Origin: Pelodera strongyloides
Lineage: Eukaryota; Nematoda; Chromadorea; Rhabditida; Rhabditidae
Direction: 5' to 3'
Assembly: GCA_036852015.1 (NCBI GenBank)
Contig: JAANDG010000054.1
Span: forward strand, 248,001-312,000
Length of the DNA stretch: 64,000 nucleotides
A program made the position numbers and the translations under genes. Below the pieces are notes generated by a model that searched no databases, was not told the origin of the DNA, and was given only the letters and a program-made list of their open reading frames with translations. Below are positions 58,501 through 64,000 of the stretch, in pieces; within the stretch, counting starts at the first letter, position 1; each line of letters begins with the position of its first letter.

Positions 58501-60368
58501 TTGGAAAACATCACAAATACCGAATGCATATATTATATCCTGATACCTCGCCTTGGTATCGGATACAATGTTGTTATGTCGGTAATATGATTAACACACA
58601 AAATATCCAAGCATGTCTTTATTCGTGGTGCGGAGTGCTCTCTATAGATGTGCAAGAGCAACTGGCTCGTTCTATCTATCTCTCCCTAGGCCGGCGGTTG
58701 TAGGGCGGCCTAGGTCAACGGGGGATAAACAATGAGAGATGCTATAAGATAGGGGAGACAGTATGCGGCTATATAGTTTAGAATAAGAGGGAAGATACCG
58801 CATACTGGAAACCTATCTTACATGCCCTTTTCCGAACAAGAGCTGGACCCCAGCTCTTCTATGGAACAGGGTTCCACGAATAACAAAACGAGATATTATC
58901 AACTATCAAATCACAATTTCTAGATCTTTCATCAAATGGCTAAAATTATACGCACCATCTTTCCTGATCTTAACAATCACGAGTTCTAAACTTCAACTAA
59001 ACAAGAAATGGCTCTAAAAATTCAACAACAACTTCAGATAACACCCAACTTCAGGAAATAAACAAAAATTAATGACAAGTGCATCATCCTAGAACATTAT
59101 TCGAAAAAATAATTAACGTGACTTCTCAAATATTTCAATTACATAAGGACGGACCACTCTCAGTGGGCGCCTACTGGGTGGTCTAATTGCATTTCTTAAT
59201 AATTATTCTACCTCAACTAGCTATTAGTGGGATCCGGCTAGTCCTTGCTGCCCAACCATCCCTACCATAATTACTGCCGGGGATGTTTCGCACGTCATCT
59301 TAGCGGGGCCCTTGTCAAAAATCAATCAATAATAATCTATCCCTAGCATAGTTGGGTTGTCCTTACGGGGCTGCTTATAGTCACTTAAAAATACGAGTCC
59401 TTCTTACTAAAATAATGAACAGTAACTAACGAATACACTTATTATGGTCCCTACAACTCATACCCTGAGAAAAATTAAACCAACGGCGGTCTGGTAGCAG
59501 CTCCTGAGTTGTTCACGATGGTCCAAACGCTTCTCTATCAACCGTTTGGCACAGAATTTAATAGTAGACCTTGCGGGAATAATAGTCTGACGAAAGAGTA
59601 TCAGTATGGATGGAATCTGGCGGAAGTTCAAATATTCTGACGTATGGGGTTAGTGGGTTTTGAATAGGGGATTGGAAGTTGTGCTGTCGTTGAAGAAATG
59701 CGAATAGGATGGTAGGTTCGGAGTCTATCGGAAAATTTGATAGACCTCCGCGGTCGCCATATTATATCCTGATACCTCGCCTTGGTATCGGATACAATGT
59801 TGTTATGTCGGTAATATGATTAACACACAAAATATCCAAGCATGTCTTTATTCGTGGTGCGGAGTGCTCTCTATAGATGTGCAAGAGCAACTGGCTCGTT
59901 CTATCTATCTCTCCCTAGGCCGGCGGTTGTAGGGCGGCCTAGGTCAACGGGGGATAAACAATGAGAGATACTATAAGATAGGGGAGACAGTATGCGGCTA
60001 TATAGTTTAGAATAAGAGGGAAGATACCGCATACTGGAAACCTATCTTACACATACATGAATACCATGAAACATACGAGGAAAGTTTCAGCGCATTGCTT
60101 TTTCGTGAGACTGACCATTCAAATAAGTGACCATCTATTACAGTATCATCCAATCACGATCGTCTATGAAAATTTACAGGATTCGGGTCGTCTGACGTCG
60201 TTCGTCTCCACACTCCAGGGACTATTTTTCTTCTCTGCCCTCTTTGTGCTCTCCATTTGCGCCATAGTGCTTTGCATCTGTGTCGTCTGCTGCTCTCATT
60301 TTATGGACTGTCTCTCGGACAGGAAAAAGCCTGCAGATCAGGATCAAGTCTTGATACCGAACATATGA
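52518..60368 (+). CDS. Probable Pro/Gln/Phe-rich single-pass membrane protein (unrecognised)
   Basis: I do not recognise this protein. From the fourth base on, exons 53824?/53832-53933, 54153-54184, 54365-54404, 54570-54617, 54710-54761, 54979-55295, 55427-55486, 57988-58047 and 60144-60368 keep one frame through all junctions. The middle is a low-complexity Pro/Gln/Phe/Arg region (QQFAPSPPSRFLPSPPMQQQ, RFFARPVFINRQFNPF). Then come VHYSPYGNTFKVGAGRFD, ATWFDNDDLNTHKMTMDA, one membrane span (FFFSALFVLSICAIVLCICV) and a short Cys/Asp-rich tail ending PNI. The first exon is less certain. A signal-peptide exon at 52518 (MSTFWSPFLSFFVSLLIVEA) can join either after codon 20 or at AAG-GG to an alternative acceptor at about 53823, both in frame. 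The last intron holds the TRIM element in opposite orientation. A coding-like block at 56060-56140 (VVSDFKKYEQDCWSG) fits no phase and may be an alternative exon. Confidence 0.6.
52982..53536 (+). CDS. Possible small two-exon gene (62 residues)
   Basis: The ATG at 52982 is one base after a good acceptor (TTCATGTTCAG), and exons 52982-53115 and 53482-53536 keep frame (AG-G junction). The product starts MNPFIFSSIDETLPLLTEST, is acidic in the first half (SEDESLDLPLTPT) and ends in a basic-hydrophobic tail (RRKRAAFMLVPLKDGNTIV). No known domain. It lies inside what would be intron 1 of the membrane-protein gene on the same strand, so either it is an independent short gene or one of the two models is wrong. 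Confidence 0.4.
53203..53307. repeat. Foldback repeat with duplicated B-box-like motifs
   Basis: TTTATGAATTTGAACTGCG AAATG at the left is inverted as CATTTCGCAGTTCAAATTCA TAAA at the right. Between them GTTCGATTCCCG occurs twice (53228 and 53251), like two tRNA T-loops in tandem. It lies in the intron of the possible small gene. Confidence 0.6.
56320..56405. repeat. (GA)n-rich microsatellite
   Basis: GA repeats within an intron of the membrane-protein gene. Confidence 0.85.
56840..56957. repeat. CTCGCCAGACTCTCGCCAG minisatellite
   Basis: Units of about 42-45 bp (ACTCTCGCCAGACTCTCGCC, AG(G/T)TTCTCGCGAG, TGATGG) repeat 2.5 times; the core CTCTCGCCAG repeats at shorter spacing. The palindrome CTCGCGAG recurs. 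Confidence 0.85.
58120..58200. repeat. (GA)n-rich microsatellite
   Basis: GAGA/GACAGAGA repeats in the last intron of the membrane-protein gene. Confidence 0.85.
58531..58822 (-). repeat. LTR (3' LTR in element orientation)
   Basis: Copy of the TRIM long terminal repeat; ends TATTATATCC and CTATCTTACA on the plus strand. Confidence 0.92.
59760..60051 (-). repeat. LTR (5' LTR in element orientation)
   Basis: Second copy of the same LTR; one difference from the other copy (GAGATA versus GAGATG in the GAGAT(A/G)CTATAAG segment). Confidence 0.92.
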
Positions 60369-60704
60369 GAAAGAAGAGGGAATTCAAAAATTCGATTTTT
60401 ATGTACGATATTATGTGTAGTATGGTATGTGAATATGGTTTACATATTGCCCGTTGAAAAAAATGTGGATTTTTACCCACGTTTTACCCAAAAAATGGAT
60501 TTTTACCCACGTCATGTTATGAAATAGCACATTTTTGGAAACTTTGCCAAGATCTCTATCTCAACCATACGGATGCGAGCTTCTGTAACTTTTTTTTAAA
60601 CTGACAGTTTAGTAAACTTGGGAATTTTCTAAAAGAAGAAGTGTAATGTGTTTACTACCTATCATCACTAGGATAACGTACGAGTATGGGAAAATCTAAC
60701 AATA

Positions 60705-61097
60705 TCTTATTATATAAAGTTGGGAGCTTTGTTTGTTTGTTTGATTGTACGTTTGGATGATGTGCGTTACGCTCAGGAAGTCGGATTGGTTCAGTAGTTC
60801 ATGTTCCCATGCACTGAGCCATCTCACATCCCGAGCGACCCTTTCACAAAATACCGAAAAAAGCTGCATATATGGAATGCGTGTGCCGTATCAGCCGTGC
60901 GAGTGGGCGGCGCTCAAAGTACTACGAAAAAACTACAAAGAACATACAGATCTAGAGCAGCAAAAAGAACAACGAAGCGAGGATTTTTGCCCATGATCCA
61001 TACTCTAATTTCTTGTAACTACTTTTGGATCCACGTTTCACGTATACATAAAATAAAAATGTAATAGAAAGTCGCCTCGGGCGGCGTAGCCGGCTGG
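60705..61097 (+). mobile_element. Helitron-like non-autonomous element, copy 2
   Basis: Starts TCTTATTATATAAAGTTGGG after an A and ends with a small hairpin (CGCC-TCG-GGCG), then GCGTAGCCGG and CTGG before a T. Termini match the 22627-23025 copy (TCTTATTATATAAAG; CGGCTGG), with similar length (393 bp). Confidence 0.7.
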
Positions 61098-63021
61098 TAC
61101 TTAAATAATAAAAAAAGTCCTTTCAATTAGGCTTACTCTACGCGACGCCACCCGCGGAAGTGCAAATGACCAATATACTATATACATATTCATATTGACA
61201 TTCAGGATTTGTTTGTAAATAAATGTTTTCCAGTCATGAGTGTGTCATTTGGTTTGCACGAATTTATTTACTTTTTCATAGGTTGTTAAAGAACATGGTA
61301 AAAATGACGTACAAGAATTGCTGCTTACAAGAATTATATATATATATATAAGAATTGAAGGAAATCAATGAAGTTCTAATACCAGTATCAACATTATTTG
61401 AATTTAAATAGATCTTTAAGATCTTTACATACAATGTTATGAGCATGCTTTGCACCAACTACGCCTTAGCGGGCACAGACAGAAGAACATAGTTACATAG
61501 GGCATCAAGAGAAGCATTATATACATACATACGGCTATTGCACAATGTGTAGTATACAAAACTCATGTTATTGATTTTGCTGTTAATATGTTAAAATGAA
61601 ACCACTTTAAAGAGGTCAGGGTCGGGTGAAGCTCCCTCCCTTTTTCATGAATCTTCTACCCACCTTCTAGAACAAGAACCCCGCAGTTACATTTAGATCT
61701 GTTAAAAGCAGAATCCGGCAACGTAGATCAGTGGTAATTATTTCACACGTGTCTCCGGCCTGAGTCCTCTTCGGTTTGCTCTGATAAAGCACTTTCTGGC
61801 GTATAGATTCGGTGTCGCTCCCCTTATCGCCATTCCACAATTAAGACTCTCTAAGTCGATTATAACTTCTCTACGCCACGGCTTAGCTTCAACCGACTAC
61901 TGTTTGTAGGAATTTGCTCCTGTTTTGAGACTGAAGACCAGTCTAGATTTATTTTCATGAATATTTTGTCTATGACGTCGAGGTGAAGGATTGTTAAAAA
62001 GTGCACTTTCCGTTTAAAATTGTTGTTTCAACACTGTAAGGCAAGGTAAAATTCACACAATTCAAACGGTGGCAAGGCTTGCCAGTTTTCTTTATAAAAT
62101 CATGCATGGTTGTCAAAAAACCAATGTCGATCGACCAGAACACTGAGAAAGCATAGTATTGAATCGCTCAGTTTCTCAGCGCTTCTGTTGTTGCTTTTTT
62201 GGAATGATTATCGTTTTAGTTTTTATCATCAACGGAGTTTGCTAAATGCGTTCTCTGCGCACTAACAGTATGAATGCACATTAAAATAGTTTATTTTTAA
62301 CATTATCACCGACAAAATTTGAAGTTTCATTGATTTTCCTCCACTTTTATGTGCTTGTGAATAGTGCCGTCAACGCGTATTTCCAAACCAACAGGTTCCG
62401 GCTTCTTCGGAAATTTTCACAGTAATGTCCGTGTTGTGGTAATGATAAGACCTTGCCTCCATTTATTTTTAACGCCTGTCCTTTTCAATCTTCATATGTT
62501 GAATCCATTATAAAATAGGTGTTTTTAAATACCGACTGTAATTTCTTTCCATTTGGTTGAGAGTTGAGACTGAAGAGGTTCAACCAATATGATTATTCAG
62601 TATGTCCGTTTTTCTAAAAAAAAGTATGTCAGATGAAACGACAAGAGTAGTTTTCCTCCTTATTGATGTGTGTTCGTACCACATTCGATTTGACGTAATA
62701 ATTTTTTGAAGAGTCTCCTACATCGGCAACTTTATGATGTGGTTTGCACCACTAAAACATTCGTTATCGTTTCATCGCTTCAGAAAACTGTAATAGAGGT
62801 ATACAGTATAATATTAAAATTAAAACTACCGAAAAAACGCAGTTTTCCATGCACCGGGAACGTTTGCTTTTGAATGCTCAATAAGCGATTTTAACTTAGC
62901 CATGAGCGAATTTAAATATTTGGAAATTTCGTTGATCTTTCGTTGAACCATCATGACTTATTTTCAAACTTACTGGTTCATTTAGTTCAGGAGTTCTTTC
63001 TCTTCGCCACCTCTCTTCACA

Positions 63022-63035
63022 CTCTCTCTCGCACA

Positions 63036-63080
<45 letters not shown>
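63022..63080. repeat. (CT)n microsatellite
   Basis: CT dinucleotides, nearly uninterrupted from 63039. Confidence 0.95.
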
Positions 63081-63082
<2 letters not shown>

Positions 63083-63864
63083 CAGACCTCTTATCTCTCC
63101 AAGTAATTAATAAAGACGCTTCGATCTATAAGTAAATAGTACTCAATAGTACGTGCAATATTATAGCATGACCAGTCAGTCTCAAAAGTCGAACCTGGCA
63201 AGCAGATCACGGTTTATAAATTCCATCCATACCAGTACCCTTTGTCACCCTTTGATCAGCTGTGTGTGTGGCCTTTGCGCCCTCATAAACTCATAACGTC
63301 TTCATTCAGCGTTATCAAAATACTAACACGAAGGCGCAAATTATGGAAATGTTAAAATTTATGTCCTTCAGACGAACCAACTTTTAGATAGTGAAGTCGG
63401 AATCGGAAGTGTAGTGTCAAATGTGAAATAATTCTGTGAGTGTCAGACCCCGGAGTAATTTTTGTGTCTTTCGATGAGTTGAGCAAAGATACCAAGCAAC
63501 TGTAGTACATATATGTTCTAGCTCTTGCAATCTTATCGGACTTCCGAATTTATGCGCACAGATACTACACATATAATTAGTAACACGTAACACCGAAGTA
63601 CTTTACTTGCTTCAGTACCTCAGCACTTCTTATGTGGTACCACACCCATTTCCAAAAACCATCCGTGCTTCAGGAAAGCTGTATTTCAAGTTTTTGTTTG
63701 TTTCTTCGAAAAGCAAACGTTTTTTTTCGAAGAGCGTTGGTCGGTACAGAGTGTGAGATAATGGTTCTTGTACGTTTTTTTTCCTAATTTTACTTGATTG
63801 CCTTTGGTTATTCAATTTGCACGATTTCAGATTAAACCTATTAGTTCATAGGCGAACATATCAA

Positions 63865-63933
63865 ATGAAGTGGTGGATTATTCTATTATGTTTATTAACA
63901 TATGCGTCATTTGCCGCTGCGGAGGATTCAGAG
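63865..63933 (+). CDS. First exon of a secreted or membrane protein, partial
   Basis: ATG at 63865 opens MKWWIILLCLLTYASFAAA then EDSE, a classic signal peptide with an A-x-A cleavage site, followed by a GTGATT donor at 63934. An upstream acceptor (CACGATTTCAG, ending 63830) about 34 nt before the ATG could be a trans-splice or 5' UTR splice site. The rest of the gene lies beyond the window and cannot be identified. Confidence 0.6.
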
Positions 63934-64000
63934 GTGATTGCTTTTTTGCTCTTTGCAGTTTATTTTTGGATTTTCTGGATTTGACTGTGTATAATGATGC

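Larger units (their letters stand above)
58531..60051 (-). mobile_element. TRIM: non-autonomous LTR retrotransposon in miniature (1.52 kb)
   Basis: Two 292-bp direct repeats (58531-58822 and 59760-60051) differ at one base seen. On the minus strand the LTR starts TGTAAGATAGG. Directly after the 5' LTR lies TGGCGACCGCGGAGG (59759-59745), a primer-binding site of the expected TGG-start type; it would pair with a tRNA ending CCTCCGCGGTCGCCA, plausibly an Arg tRNA. Directly before the 3' LTR is a polypurine tract GGAAAAGGGCA. CATA (58527-58530 and 60052-60055) is a 4-bp target duplication. The 937-bp interior has no gag or pol reading frame, so it must rely on another element's proteins. It is inserted antisense in the last intron of the membrane-protein gene. 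LTR near-identity implies recent insertion. Confidence 0.92.
60369..63864. other. Intergenic region with a Helitron-like element and (CT)n repeat
   Basis: Other than the element at 60705-61097 and CT repeats at 63022-63080 I see no gene. The short frames here have no splice partners or domains. Confidence 0.45.

Noticed and set aside
58531..60051. Tandem segmental duplication as explanation of the 292-bp repeats
   Set aside because: PBS and polypurine tract at the exact inner borders and CATA at the exact outer borders fit an LTR element much better.

Overview
This is a eukaryotic, almost certainly nematode, genomic window. Genes are split by many short to medium introns with GT..AG borders. 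A seven-transmembrane receptor of the nematode-specific Srx class and a nematode pepsin-inhibitor-3-family protein are both present. Most genes have an AG splice acceptor 0-12 nt before the start codon, as expected for spliced-leader trans-splicing. The species cannot be fixed from sequence alone; a rhabditid or diplogastrid nematode is a reasonable guess. All gene models were joined by hand, and an unbroken reading frame across every exon junction was the main test.

Layout. 0.9-2.9 kb (+): secreted aspartyl-protease inhibitor. 9.0-4.0 kb (-): complete SLC1/EAAT glutamate transporter, 12 exons. 17.1-13.3 kb (-): complete Srx chemoreceptor, 8 exons. 21.7-19.1 kb (-): unrecognised nine-exon gene. 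24.2-29.1 kb (+): FET/FUS-like RNA-binding protein. 33.9-31.1 kb (-): MFSD13A/TMEM180-like transporter, apparently short at its C terminus. 35.2-39.1 kb (+): DHHC palmitoyltransferase. 44.7-39.6 kb (-): operon-like run of TRIAP1/Mdm35-like, MED10 and mitochondrial ribosomal protein L43. 45.4-49.6 kb (+): dynactin ARP1. 52.5-60.4 kb (+): probable Pro/Gln/Phe-rich single-pass membrane protein, with a possible small gene inside its first intron. 63.9 kb (+): first exon of a secreted protein leaving the window.

The rest is dominated by small non-autonomous mobile elements, mostly in introns. They include foldback MITEs flanked by TTAA (three families), foldback MITEs with TWA duplications (PIF/Harbinger type), a set of elements whose ends begin near GGCCGTATTCACC, two Helitron-like elements with textbook ends, and a 1.5-kb LTR retrotransposon in miniature (TRIM) with near-identical LTRs, a primer-binding site and a polypurine tract. 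tRNA-derived SINE-like units, a three-copy family with internal ATCGGGGCGAA-type repeats, and several micro- and minisatellites are also present.

The housekeeping genes cover transcription (MED10), mitochondrial lipid transfer (TRIAP1-like), mitochondrial translation (mL43), dynein/dynactin transport (ARP1), RNA processing (FET protein) and protein lipidation (DHHC). They sit among sensory, transporter and secreted-protein genes, and apart from the 39.6-44.7 kb cluster they show no shared pathway.
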